A stretch of 64,000 bases of DNA from Woeseia sp. GTDB lineage: Bacteria; Pseudomonadota; Gammaproteobacteria; Steroidobacterales; Woeseiaceae. Positions within the stretch are counted from its first letter, which is position 1; each line of letters begins with the position of its first letter. This document shows, in pieces, positions 35,353 through 44,144 of the stretch. The position numbers and the translations under genes are program-made. The notes below the pieces were generated by a model. That model did no database searches and had not been told where the DNA came from. It saw only the letters and a program-made list of their open reading frames with translations. The DNA is taken from assembly GCA_021773015.1 (NCBI GenBank), contig JAJFKW010000001.1:3145305-3209304 (forward strand), written 5' to 3'.

Positions 35353-36228
35353 TTAGTTTGGCAGATCAGCATAGTTGACGCTTTCCCCATCAGGGCCCCG
35401 GCTTTTTAGGAAAGCACTCGGCGTTTCACCGGCGAATTGCCTGAAATCGCGTATCAGATGCGCCTGATCGAAATAGCCTTTGTCTGCGGCGATGCTCACC
35501 CACGGTTCAGCAGGTCCTCGAATGCGATCCACCACTGATCTGAAGCGGGTTAGTCGTGCAAACCTTTTGGGGGATAATCCGGTCGCGACCTTATAAATAT
35601 TGTTCAAATGTTTGCGACTGATACCCAGTTCATTACAAAGGTCATCAACGCGCAAGTTCCCTTGCATAGTGAGCGTGCGCCCCATAGCCCATACTGCTGC
35701 GAAAGGCGCCGGCCGCGCACGGGTTAAGCGCTGCAATCGAAGAAAGTCAGCCAGCGCGGAAAATCGAATTTCTGATCTGGTTGCCTCACCTAAGCGGTCG
35801 CGAAGTGATCGAATTCCGGGTCCTACCATATCTTCGGCGTCTACAACGCGTCCGGCGGTGTCGATTGCATCCGAGCCGAAAAGCTCACAAACGCCTTCCG
35901 GCTTGAGACTGGCACTGACAAAATGCGTGTTGAAAGTGTCGCTCCCGTGCGCCGGTGCTGTTAAAAGGGGAGCGTCTTGAATTCCGGACAGCCAAGCATG
36001 TCGATACATCGCGGGTTTCTTGTCGGCTGGCCGCTGCAGGATGATCTGAGGTGGCCCGAGATTGACCATGAACTCGGCAGTACCACTTGGGAGCAGTTTT
36101 TCATAGCCATAGCCAACAGCGCCTCGCGTTTCCCAAAATGATTCAATGAATGGCGCGAGATCGAGCGGTGGCATGCAAGTTGTTATTCGCCATTCTCCAA
36201 ATGGCGACTGAAATACGACTTCACTCAT
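35353..36228 (-). CDS. AraC-family transcriptional regulator
   Basis: A 291-residue regulator. The N-terminal domain (about 1-150), with PPLDLAPFIESFWETRG and LLPSGTAEFMVNLG, is the sensor domain common in AraC proteins of this type. The C-terminal double helix-turn-helix spans about 190-280 (VDDLCNELGISRKHLNNIYKV, then IAADKGYFDQAHLIRDFRQ, and GETPSAFLKSR). The effector is unknown. It stands alone, about 100 bp upstream of the DUF1761 gene on the same strand, with no sign that it controls the glucan locus. Confidence 0.88.
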   Translation of the reverse strand: MSEVVFQSPFGEWRITTCMPPLDLAPFIESFWETRGAVGYGYEKLLPSGTAEFMVNLGPPQIILQRPADKKPAMYRHAWLSGIQDAPLLTAPAHGSDTFNTHFVSASLKPEGVCELFGSDAIDTAGRVVDAEDMVGPGIRSLRDRLGEATRSEIRFSALADFLRLQRLTRARPAPFAAVWAMGRTLTMQGNLRVDDLCNELGISRKHLNNIYKVATGLSPKRFARLTRFRSVVDRIRGPAEPWVSIAADKGYFDQAHLIRDFRQFAGETPSAFLKSRGPDGESVNYADLPN

Positions 36229-36570
36229 CGCAGCAGTATATCGCGAAATCGCGCTGCCATATTTTTGCGCAACTACATTGGATAGGGCCTATCGACGTAC
36301 CCAGATGACGACAGCGACCACTTGTGACCGATCACATCAAATATTGGGGAACTACGGATACGCAAATCCGCCGCATTCATTAGTTGAGTGGTGCAGCATT
36401 GTTCATTAAACGGCCGGGTTAGTAACCAGATAGATTGCAGTGCGGGCTAGGTACTCGGCGCGCTCAATTCCAACTCGACTTCCGTCATCAATTCTGAGGC
36501 AGACATTTCCAGTGTCATCGCAAGAATCAATGCAACAGTCTCGCGTGTAACGCGGATGACAAACCTGGCG
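36229..36570. other. Intergenic region between malQ and AraC genes
   Basis: These 342 bases hold the upstream region of the minus-strand AraC gene and the downstream side of the minus-strand malQ gene. Apart from the possible small frame at 36447-36596, I see no gene, no strong hairpin and no operator like those in the glucan locus. Confidence 0.5.
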
Positions 36571-36596
36571 TCATCGGTGTGGTCGGTGTCGATCAT
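36447..36596 (-). CDS. Possible 49-residue small protein overlapping malQ 3' end
   Basis: An ATG inside the last codons of malQ, in another frame, opens 49 codons. They encode an acidic, helical-looking peptide (MIDTDHTDDARFVIRV, ALILAMTLEMSASELM, EVELELSAPST). Only a weak GGGA lies upstream. It may be a coupled small gene or chance; no family is recognised. Confidence 0.25.
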   Translation of the reverse strand: MIDTDHTDDARFVIRVTRETVALILAMTLEMSASELMTEVELELSAPST

Positions 36597-38121
36597 TCTG
36601 CAATTCCCGGCCCGAGGCGGTTACGATACTCGCCACATTGTCACAGAGATGGTGTGACAATTGAGATAATTCCAGGCGCCAACGCCAGTTATTGCTGGGA
36701 GTGCCGGGCGTGTTTATACGCGACTCAGAACCGAGACCGAGGTAATCCTGCATCGGCGCGATCGCGATACGGGCGTCCGTTGCGAGCGCGGATACCACGA
36801 GATCCATCGCCACGGTCTCCGGCTTGCCACCTGTCAGCTCAAGCACGGCTTTCTGGGTTGCCTCGATCTCGTCTGCCGATCGGATATCATCAAGACTGCC
36901 GCGAAACCAGCCGAGCGTCGTGTCGTTGTCATGCGTTCCTGTATAGCAAACACAATTTTCCGGGACGTCGCCGAGACTAAAATCCGCGTCGCAGACATCA
37001 AACTGCAGCACCACCATACCGGGAATCTGATGTCGGTCGCGCAGCGCTTCAACTTCTGGCGTGATGACGCCGAGATCTTCGGCGACAATTGGCAAGGTGC
37101 CGAGCGCGTTACGCATTGCATCGAAGATTGCATCGCCCGGTCCCGGCTCCCACGCGCCATTCCGGGCGGTATCAGAACCTGCCGGCACAGACCAAAAGGA
37201 CTCAAAGCCTCGAAAATGGTCGATGCGAACAAGGTCTGCCAGTTCAGCGGTGGCTCGCAGGCGCGCAACCCACCATTCGTATCCGTTTGTGGCGTGATTA
37301 TCCCAGTCGTACAGCGGATTGCCCCAAAGCTGTCCGTCTTTGCTGAAATAGTCAGGTGGTACACCAGCGACGCTGTCGGGCTTGCCGTCTTTGTCGATTC
37401 GCAGAATTTCCCGGTTAGCCCACGCATCGGAACTATCCAGCGCGATGCAAATCGGCATATCGCCAAACAACGAAATACGATTCGCGTGCGCATAGTCGCG
37501 AAGCATCCACCATTGTCTGAAGAACAGAAACTGGATGATCTTGATGTATTCTATTTGCTCGGCTGCTGTTTCTTCGAGATCATGCAGAGCCGCTGGTTCG
37601 CAGTGTACATACTCCGGCTTCCACTCTGACCAGGGTCTTTCCCCGTGGCGAGTCTTCAGAATGCGAAACACCGCATAGTCGTGCAACCACTTGGCATTGT
37701 TGCGCGATAGGAAGCCGTCAAAATCGGTTTTTAATGCGTCATCGGCGGCGTCTTTAAAACGGCTGGCGGCCAGACTGAGCAAGCGGTTTTTGATCGGAAT
37801 CAGCGCCCCATAGTCGACGTAGCGCTCGGGCAGAGTTGTCAGTTCGGTGACTTCGTCGGTTGCCAGAAGTCGCATGTTGATCAAGTCGCCAATGTCGATC
37901 AACATTTCGTTGCCAGCAAACGTCGACAAGGGCTGATACGGAGAGTCGCCGTAAGCGGTTGGTCCAATTGGCAAAAATTGCCAGACGCTGAGCTGCATTT
38001 CGACCATTTTGTCGACAAAATTGCGCGCGCCGCTGCCCAACTCGCCGATCCCGTACGGGCTCGGCAGGGACGTTAGGTGAAGGCAGACGCCTGCTTGTCG
38101 CTGTGTCGGCAGAATATGCAT
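36571..38121 (-). CDS. malQ: 4-alpha-glucanotransferase (amylomaltase, GH77)
   Basis: A 516-residue cytoplasmic amylomaltase that disproportionates maltodextrins and releases glucose. It opens with QRQAGVCLHLTSLPSPYGIGELG, the GH77 hallmark. The nucleophile is the Asp in VRIDHFRGFESFW, the acid/base Glu is in IVAEDLGVI and the third carboxylate is in YTGTHDNDTTLGW. NTPGTPSNNWRWRL near the end is also diagnostic. The start at 38121 fits the family's N-terminus; an upstream ATG at 38175 would lie in a duplicated promoter segment. It is divergent from the amylase gene at 38421 and shares the paired operator between them. Confidence 0.93.
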   Translation of the reverse strand: MHILPTQRQAGVCLHLTSLPSPYGIGELGSGARNFVDKMVEMQLSVWQFLPIGPTAYGDSPYQPLSTFAGNEMLIDIGDLINMRLLATDEVTELTTLPERYVDYGALIPIKNRLLSLAASRFKDAADDALKTDFDGFLSRNNAKWLHDYAVFRILKTRHGERPWSEWKPEYVHCEPAALHDLEETAAEQIEYIKIIQFLFFRQWWMLRDYAHANRISLFGDMPICIALDSSDAWANREILRIDKDGKPDSVAGVPPDYFSKDGQLWGNPLYDWDNHATNGYEWWVARLRATAELADLVRIDHFRGFESFWSVPAGSDTARNGAWEPGPGDAIFDAMRNALGTLPIVAEDLGVITPEVEALRDRHQIPGMVVLQFDVCDADFSLGDVPENCVCYTGTHDNDTTLGWFRGSLDDIRSADEIEATQKAVLELTGGKPETVAMDLVVSALATDARIAIAPMQDYLGLGSESRINTPGTPSNNWRWRLELSQLSHHLCDNVASIVTASGRELQNDRHRPHR

Positions 38122-38204
38122 TTTGAAACCGTGGCTCTTAGACAATCGATTGGGATGCATCCTGATCAGATGCACGAAGTTAACAGTCCGGGTGCAAATC
38201 GAAA

Positions 38205-38247
38205 GGCCATGTATACGTATTCATGTTCTGAATACGTATACATGGCC
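38205..38247. promoter_or_regulatory. Paired LacI-type operator (malQ/amylase divergent promoter)
   Basis: A perfect 43-bp palindrome with 19-bp arms and a five-base loop. Each arm holds a 14-bp LacI-like half-dyad with central CG: TGTATACGTATTCA (38210-38223) and TGAATACGTATACA (38229-38242), with centres 19 bp apart. LacI-family operators typically have a central CG. The regulator encoded at 62101 is the obvious candidate. Confidence 0.75.
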
Positions 38248-38276
38248 TTGCTCACCATCCGACACGTTCCTATCAT
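38248..38276 (+). promoter_or_regulatory. Sigma70-type promoter of amylase gene
   Basis: A -35 box TTGCTC (38248-38253) begins right after the operator palindrome, followed by a 17-bp spacer and a -10 box TATCAT (38271-38276). The same arrangement is conserved in copy 2. It leaves a leader of about 140 bases before the TTG start at 38421. Confidence 0.6.
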
Positions 38277-38420
38277 GATTCTAAATCGATGATCTTCAAT
38301 GCCAAATCACCAATCTATCCTGCTGTTTGGTGATCTGCTCGGCAGATAAGCGTATTAGCCAATACCTGCGGCTGCACCACAACGCTTACGTTCGCAACAC
38401 TTGAATGAAGGAGAATCAAA

Positions 38421-40667
38421 TTGAAATTTCAGTGGCTTTCCAGGGCGGTACTTTTTTCGCTCCTAATTTCTTCCGCATGGGTGACAAACGCGCACGCGCA
38501 AACATCGCTTGGGCCCGTCACAGGCAGAGATGTGGTTTATCAGATTTTGACCGATCGATTTGTTGATGGTGACGCCACCAACAACGTCCCGTCAGGTTCG
38601 CCGCCAGCGATCTTTGACGGCACTGGCGCCGATCTAAAACTTTACCAGGGCGGCGACTGGCAAGGGATTACCGATAAGATTACCTATCTAAAGAATATGG
38701 GCATAACCACTGTGTGGATTTCCGCGCCATACGCCAATCGCGACGAAGCCATCATTGATTATAATGGCGGCGGTAATCTTACCTGGTCCAGCTATCACGG
38801 CTATCACGCCAGCAATTATTTCCGCACTAATTCCCATTTCGGCGATATGAAAGATTTCACCGACATGGTCACTGCGCTGCACGATGAGGATATTAAAGTT
38901 GTTATTGACTTTGTCTCAAACCACACCAGCCGCTGGCAGAATCCAACAGACAACTTTTCGGACGAAAACGGGAGATTGTATGAACCCGACCGTAACGGCA
39001 GCGGCGATTTTGAATTTGACATCGATGGCAACCCGAAGGACCTGAACTCGGACGGCAGCTCTGACAATCTGCTCGCCGACCCAAACGGCACACAAAACCC
39101 CGGATGGTTTCATAATCTTGGCGACCGTGGCAGCGACTCAAGTCGCTACGGTTTTCGATACAAAGACCTTGGCTCTCTGGCTGACTTTACACACGAACTG
39201 CCCGACGTCGCGGAATACCTGGAAGAAGCGGCGGTATTCTGGAAGGGTAAAGGCATCGACGGTTTTCGGCATGATGCCACCTTGCATATGAACCCCGCCT
39301 TCGCAAAATCTTTCCGAGACGCCATTGACTCCAGCACTGGCGGCGCGGTGACACATTTCGGCGAATTTTTTATTGGAAAACCCGATCCTAAATATGGGGA
39401 GTACATTACTTTTCCAGATCGCACAGGCATTAACAATTTGGATTTTGAATATTTCCGATCGCTGACCAATGTCATTGGTAACGGCACGGACGATATGATT
39501 GAACACGCTAATTTCTATGACTACACAGATGACGATTATCTCTACGAAAATCAGGCCGTAACCTTCATCGACAACCATGACGTCTCACGTTTTCTGCGCG
39601 TCAACAGCGACACGCGCAGCCTGGACGTCGCCTTGGCAATCACGCTGGTCTCAAGAGGCATTCCCAATATCTATTACGGCACCGAGCAATATGTCGACGG
39701 CGACGACGCCACCGAGAATGGCGGACGCGTCTTTATGGAAACCGACACTACTTTCGATGAGACGAAGCGAGCCTTCAAGATTATCAAGAAATTGTCAGAT
39801 GTGCGCCAATCGAATGATGCTGTCGCCTTCGGTCTGACAAATGTTCTTTACTCGACCGCCGATGTGATGGTGATGTCGCGTAAATTCTACGACAAGGAAG
39901 TGATTATCGCTGTTAACCGTAGCCCTTTTAACTCCTACGTAGTGCCTGCGATATCGACGACGCTTCCTGGTGGAACTTATACTGACGAGCTCGATGGAGA
40001 GCTTGACGGCGCCAGTACCACAGTTGCGTCTGGGGAAATCCCCACTTTCACATTGTCCCAACAGGAAGTCGCGGTCTGGAGCTACAACCCCAGTCTTGGC
40101 AGCAATCCGAAACTCGGCGATATGCAGTCGGTCGTCGGGCGCGACGGTGATGATGTCACCATCTTCGGTACCGGATTGGACGGCGCGATCACCGTGAAAT
40201 TCGGCACCACGTCCGCCACTGTTGTCTCAAATAGCGCTAATGCCGCGACAGTGACCGTTCCTAACGTCAGTGCCGGAGAGACGAGCGTCACCGTCGTGAA
40301 GGGCGGCAACACCAGCAATGGCTTTACGACTAACGTTATCTCCGATGATCAAAACATGATGATCTTCCATGTGGTGGCGTACACCTCCGTCGGTCAAAAA
40401 GTTTATGTGGTGGGGAACATTCCCGAACTTGGCGACTGGGATCCGGATAAAGCCATTGACGCCTTCCATAACCCCAACGCCAGCGAGTGGTGGAAATGGT
40501 TTCTGCCGGTGAGTGTGCCAGCGAGCACAAGCCTTGAGTACAAGTTTATCTTGAAAGATAGCTTGGGGAATGTGACCTGGGAATCCGGCTCCAATCGCTC
40601 CGCTACGACGTCGTCTGACGCGACTGGCGGCGTTGTGGACTTGGCGGAGGTCACGCCGACGTTCTAG
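38421..40667 (+). CDS. Secreted alpha-amylase/CGTase-like GH13 with IPT and CBM20 domains
   Basis: A 748-residue enzyme with a signal peptide ending in TNAHAQ. A GH13 barrel (about 35-440) is followed by a C domain, an IPT/TIG domain (about 565-640) and a CBM20 starch-binding domain (about 645-745, with FHVVAYTSVGQKVYVVGN and LGDWDP). This is the domain order of cyclodextrin glucanotransferases and maltogenic amylases. Catalytic residues are Asp285 in DGFRHDA, Glu315 in HFGEFF and Asp387 in IDNHDVSR. The usual Val or Ile before the nucleophile is replaced by His. It starts with TTG behind AAGGAG. It probably attacks starch or glycogen outside the cell; whether it hydrolyses or cyclises cannot be told. 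Confidence 0.9.
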   Translation: MKFQWLSRAVLFSLLISSAWVTNAHAQTSLGPVTGRDVVYQILTDRFVDGDATNNVPSGSPPAIFDGTGADLKLYQGGDWQGITDKITYLKNMGITTVWISAPYANRDEAIIDYNGGGNLTWSSYHGYHASNYFRTNSHFGDMKDFTDMVTALHDEDIKVVIDFVSNHTSRWQNPTDNFSDENGRLYEPDRNGSGDFEFDIDGNPKDLNSDGSSDNLLADPNGTQNPGWFHNLGDRGSDSSRYGFRYKDLGSLADFTHELPDVAEYLEEAAVFWKGKGIDGFRHDATLHMNPAFAKSFRDAIDSSTGGAVTHFGEFFIGKPDPKYGEYITFPDRTGINNLDFEYFRSLTNVIGNGTDDMIEHANFYDYTDDDYLYENQAVTFIDNHDVSRFLRVNSDTRSLDVALAITLVSRGIPNIYYGTEQYVDGDDATENGGRVFMETDTTFDETKRAFKIIKKLSDVRQSNDAVAFGLTNVLYSTADVMVMSRKFYDKEVIIAVNRSPFNSYVVPAISTTLPGGTYTDELDGELDGASTTVASGEIPTFTLSQQEVAVWSYNPSLGSNPKLGDMQSVVGRDGDDVTIFGTGLDGAITVKFGTTSATVVSNSANAATVTVPNVSAGETSVTVVKGGNTSNGFTTNVISDDQNMMIFHVVAYTSVGQKVYVVGNIPELGDWDPDKAIDAFHNPNASEWWKWFLPVSVPASTSLEYKFILKDSLGNVTWESGSNRSATTSSDATGGVVDLAEVTPTF

Positions 40668-40707
40668 TCAGCTTGTCCTGCATCACTTATAACTATTGAG
40701 CATGTCT

Positions 40708-40733
40708 CTTCTTTGATTTTCGGGTCAAAGAAG
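40708..40733 (+). other. Hairpin downstream of amylase gene
   Basis: CTTCTTTGA and TCAAAGAAG form a perfect 9-bp stem with an eight-base loop 40 bp after the amylase stop. No T-run follows, so it may be a weak terminator or an mRNA-stabilising hairpin. The rest of the gap from 40668 to 40896 shows nothing else recognisable. Confidence 0.45.
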
Positions 40734-40947
40734 GGACTATAGTCTTGCTAAGTTAAGTGTTTTCGTTTCATCGTAGCGCTTGAAGGAATTGACGATCGGA
40801 CAAAGACGATCCGCAACCAACTTCCTCAGTCCGTAGTTCTTAATCACGAGTTGCTTCAATCGACGAAGCTCTCAAACACTCGCGTAATCTATCAGAATGC
40901 ATCCTAATCAGATGCATGAAGTGAACAGTCAGACTGCAAACCGTAGC

Positions 40948-40988
40948 GCTATGTATACGTATTCAATTCATGAATACGTATACATAGC
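40948..40988. promoter_or_regulatory. Paired LacI-type operator (TonB receptor promoter)
   Basis: A perfect inverted repeat with 18-bp arms and five-base loop. Operators TGTATACGTATTCA (40952-40965) and TGAATACGTATACA (40971-40984) have the same sequences and the same 19-bp centre spacing as at 38205. The flanking bases of the arms differ between the two loci but remain self-complementary (GGCC against GCT/AGC). This compensatory change argues that the dyad itself is selected. Confidence 0.75.
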
Positions 40989-40989
40989 A

Positions 40990-41018
40990 TTGCTCATCAT
41001 ACGACACGTTCTTACTAT
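40990..41018 (+). promoter_or_regulatory. Sigma70-type promoter of TonB receptor gene
   Basis: TTGCTC (40990-40995), a 17-bp spacer and TACTAT (41013-41018). Same layout and position relative to the operators as the amylase promoter. Confidence 0.6.
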
Positions 41019-41078
41019 GATTCTCAGTCGATGATCTTCAATACTTAGTCACTAATGTATCCGTGGGGGAAACGCCAG

Positions 41079-43991
41079 ATGGCCAAAAAACAGCGAAATC
41101 GCGCTCATTCTGTTTCAATTCAAAACAAGCCATTCTCAATGAACATTCGGCGTACTGCCGTTTCATTGGCAGTCGCTGCGGCGTTGCCGGGGGCGATGAT
41201 TTTGCCGTCGACTGTGTACGCACAGGACGCGGATGAGGGAGTAGTGGAAGAGATCGTGACCTACGGCAAGTACCGCAAAAGCCTGGTCGAATCAATTTCC
41301 TCAAAACGCAATTCTGCTACGATTGTTGAGGCCATTTCAGCGGAAGACATTGGTAAGTTACCCGATTCAAGCATCGCAGAGTCGCTGGCGCGTCTGCCTG
41401 GTTTGGCCGGTGAGCGTCGCAATGGCCGGACCAGTGGTTTGTCGGTGCGAGGATTCAGAGAAGAATATGTCGGCGTATCGATGAATGGCCGGGAATTGCT
41501 GGGCATGGGCGACAACCGAGGCGTCGAGTTTGATCTGTATCCGTCGGAGATCATCAGCGGAGTGCTTGTCTACAAGACACCCGATGCGACAATGACAACT
41601 CAGGGCATTGGCGGCATTGTTGATTTGCGAACAACCAGACCTTTGGACGCCAACCCGTATTTTGTAGTCAATGCAAACTTCGAGTCGAACGATCTGGATT
41701 CGGCGAATCCGGATTTCGATGACGATGGTCATCGTTTTGCGATTAGTTATTCAGACACCTTCGCCGACGAAACTATCGGCCTTGCATTGGCAGTGGCGAG
41801 TTCCGAGTCGCCGAGTCAGGAGCAGCAGTTCCGTGGCTGGGGTTATCCGACGGCCAACCCGTCGAACGCGGGTCCAGGCATTACGCTGACCGGTAATGAG
41901 GCTATTCTCGGCGGTCACGATTCATTCGCTCGATCAGCCATGCTGGAACGGGACACTGTTACCGGTGTATTACAGTTCGCGCCAAACGAGGATCTGACGG
42001 TCACGTTCGATGCGCTCTACATTGATTTTAACGAAGATAAGGCATTCCGTGGCGTTGAAGAGGGTGGCGCCGAGTGGGGTACCGGTGCCTACACGGTCAC
42101 GGGTGTTGACAATGGCCTAGTCACGTCTGGTTTTATCGACGGCTTTCTGTCGGTCATACGTAATGACGGCGAGCGCAAAGAAGCTGAATTGACCACCTTC
42201 GGAGTGAACCTGAAATATAACTTGGGCGAAGAATGGAATTTGGCATTCGATGTTGCTCACAGCGAAGTCGACAAGACAATTACCAATATCGAAAGCTATG
42301 CCGGCGTTGGTCGGGCCGGTTCCACGACTCAGGGCGCGGCGTCACCACGTTCCTGGGAGACGACCTCAACCGGCGTCTTCTACACTGACCACCCGACCGC
42401 TCCAGGCGTAGACCTCGGTGACTTTAATACGATCAGGCTTGCCGGGCCGCAGGCATGGGGCGGCGGCATGAGCAATGTTGCCCAATTTCAGCCGCAAGCC
42501 GGATTTCCCAATATCGGTCCGGCGCAGTCGCAAGACGGCTTTGTGAATCAACCGATATTTGACGAGGAGTTGACGACGGTCAAAATCGAGGCTGAGCGCA
42601 GTCTGGACCTGGGCATCTTGAGCAACGTCGAATTTGGCGTGTATTACTCGGATCGCAGCAAGTCAAAGATCAATAACGGGTTTTTCCTGACAGCTTCGTC
42701 CTGGCCGGATGACGGTGTCATCCCGGAACAGTTTAGGGTTGGTACAGCGGACCTGAGCTTCGTTGGCATTGGCGACGTCGTGGCATACGACGGACTTGCG
42801 TTGTTCGATTCCGGTTTTTATATCGCCACCGATGGAGGTCTGCTGGAGCCGAGCCGGGCCGGCGACACTTACGAGATCGAAGAGGAACTCATCACGGCTT
42901 ACGCAAAATTTGATTTCGATACGCAGATTGGTGATGTTCCCGTCAACGGTAATTTCGGGCTGCAGGTTGTCAATGCTGATCAACAGGGAAATGGATTTGA
43001 CTCGAGAGTCGACGCGAGCCTGTTTAACCTCGCTACACCGATTACTGATGGCGATGATTACACCGATGTCTTGCCTAGCCTGAACATCAATTTCGAAGTC
43101 TCGGAAAATCAGGTCGTTCGTGCTGCGCTGTCGAAGACGATCAGTCGGCCGCGTTTGGACGATATGAAGCCGAATAATCAAGTGAGTTTCAACTTCAATT
43201 TTGGTAACGTTTCTTCGACTGAGCCCGCGGGCGGGCCATGGAGCGCGAGTGCCGGCAATGCGAAGCTCAAGCCGCTGGAGGCGGATCAATTCGATCTGGC
43301 CTATGATTGGTACTTTGCGGACGACGGATTTGTGTCGCTTGCCTTTTTCTACAAGGATCTGGTCAATTGGCACAAAAATAACAATTTCATCGCAGATTTC
43401 ACCCAGTTTTACATCCCGGGCTTTCACCAGGGTGTAGATCCAGCTGACAACACTAACATCATTGCACCACAGACCTTCCTGGGCGTGGTTTCGAGCAAGG
43501 ATGACGGTCTCACAGGCTTCGTCAGAGGCTGGGAGGCCCAGGCGAACATACCGTTCCACAAATTCTCGGGCGCACTGGACGGTCTTGGCGTGATCGCCTC
43601 AGCGGCACTCTACGATGGTTCGCTGGACGATGGCTCACGTGTACCAGGCCTGTCTGAAGAGAGCTTCCAGGGGACGATTTATTACGAACGAAATGGTTTT
43701 CAGGCTCGAGTGTCGTGGACCAAGCGTGACAAGTTCGCGACGCAGGTTCAGGGTTTGAGTTTGGCATTGGAAGACACCATCGACCAAGGTGCAGAACTAA
43801 TCGATGCGCAAATAGGCTATGACTTCGGGCAAGGCGGCTTCGACAAACTGGACGGATTGTATATCTCTCTGCAAGGGCAGAACCTGACGGACGAGGACAC
43901 AGTGCAGTCCAATGACGATTTGCGGCAGATTACAAAGTTCCAGACGTTCGGTGCTAACTACATATTGAATGTCAATTACAGATTCAGGTAG
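41079..43991 (+). CDS. TonB-dependent receptor (carbohydrate type, MalA-like)
   Basis: A 970-residue outer-membrane receptor of the large Xanthomonas/Caulobacter carbohydrate class. It has a long basic N-terminus and a signal ending near STVYAQ. The plug has the EEIVTYGKYRKSL TonB-box region, SAEDIGKLPDSSIAESLARLPG and GLSVRGF. The C-terminus ends in NYRFR, aromatic as expected. It would bring maltodextrins or other alpha-glucans into the periplasm, as MalA does in Caulobacter. The ATG at 41079 is chosen because GTGGGGG lies nine bases upstream; an ATG at 41055 is possible. A strong terminator follows. Confidence 0.87.
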   Translation: MAKKQRNRAHSVSIQNKPFSMNIRRTAVSLAVAAALPGAMILPSTVYAQDADEGVVEEIVTYGKYRKSLVESISSKRNSATIVEAISAEDIGKLPDSSIAESLARLPGLAGERRNGRTSGLSVRGFREEYVGVSMNGRELLGMGDNRGVEFDLYPSEIISGVLVYKTPDATMTTQGIGGIVDLRTTRPLDANPYFVVNANFESNDLDSANPDFDDDGHRFAISYSDTFADETIGLALAVASSESPSQEQQFRGWGYPTANPSNAGPGITLTGNEAILGGHDSFARSAMLERDTVTGVLQFAPNEDLTVTFDALYIDFNEDKAFRGVEEGGAEWGTGAYTVTGVDNGLVTSGFIDGFLSVIRNDGERKEAELTTFGVNLKYNLGEEWNLAFDVAHSEVDKTITNIESYAGVGRAGSTTQGAASPRSWETTSTGVFYTDHPTAPGVDLGDFNTIRLAGPQAWGGGMSNVAQFQPQAGFPNIGPAQSQDGFVNQPIFDEELTTVKIEAERSLDLGILSNVEFGVYYSDRSKSKINNGFFLTASSWPDDGVIPEQFRVGTADLSFVGIGDVVAYDGLALFDSGFYIATDGGLLEPSRAGDTYEIEEELITAYAKFDFDTQIGDVPVNGNFGLQVVNADQQGNGFDSRVDASLFNLATPITDGDDYTDVLPSLNINFEVSENQVVRAALSKTISRPRLDDMKPNNQVSFNFNFGNVSSTEPAGGPWSASAGNAKLKPLEADQFDLAYDWYFADDGFVSLAFFYKDLVNWHKNNNFIADFTQFYIPGFHQGVDPADNTNIIAPQTFLGVVSSKDDGLTGFVRGWEAQANIPFHKFSGALDGLGVIASAALYDGSLDDGSRVPGLSEESFQGTIYYERNGFQARVSWTKRDKFATQVQGLSLALEDTIDQGAELIDAQIGYDFGQGGFDKLDGLYISLQGQNLTDEDTVQSNDDLRQITKFQTFGANYILNVNYRFR

Positions 43992-44009
43992 CTTCTTTTT
44001 GTAGTCTTG

Positions 44010-44047
44010 AAAAAAACCCCACCAGCTGTGCTGGTGGGGTTTTTTTT
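44010..44047 (+). terminator. Strong rho-independent terminator
   Basis: A 10-bp perfect GC-rich stem (CCCCACCAGC / GCTGGTGGGG) with a TGT loop is followed by eight T residues and preceded by six A residues, so it may work in both directions. It separates the TonB receptor from the halogenase gene, though read-through is possible. Confidence 0.95.
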
Positions 44048-44144
44048 CGACGTTTTTGGCGCGATACGGATCTTGTGAAGCTCAGGGGGCTGATATTATC
44101 GGTGCTTTAGCCCGGCATCGGCGGGCATTTTCGGTGATGGTCAA

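Larger units (their letters stand above)
38155..38320. repeat. 166-bp promoter repeat, copy 1
   Basis: This segment aligns without gaps to 40897-41062, with a constant offset of 2742 bases. It contains the operator pair, the -35 and -10 boxes and downstream leader. Copy 1 drives the amylase at 38421, and copy 2 the TonB receptor at 41079. The identical spacing with many substitutions outside the operators indicates an old duplication kept by selection. Confidence 0.9.
40897..41062. repeat. 166-bp promoter repeat, copy 2
   Basis: Gapless counterpart of 38155-38320. It retains the operator pair and promoter in front of the TonB receptor gene. Part of what was malQ 5' sequence in copy 1 is here non-coding, suggesting that the copy came from the malQ/amylase divergent region. 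Confidence 0.9.

Noticed and set aside
40708-40733. Rho-independent terminator after the secreted amylase
   Set aside because: The stem is perfect but AT-rich and no T-run follows, so I only list it as a hairpin.
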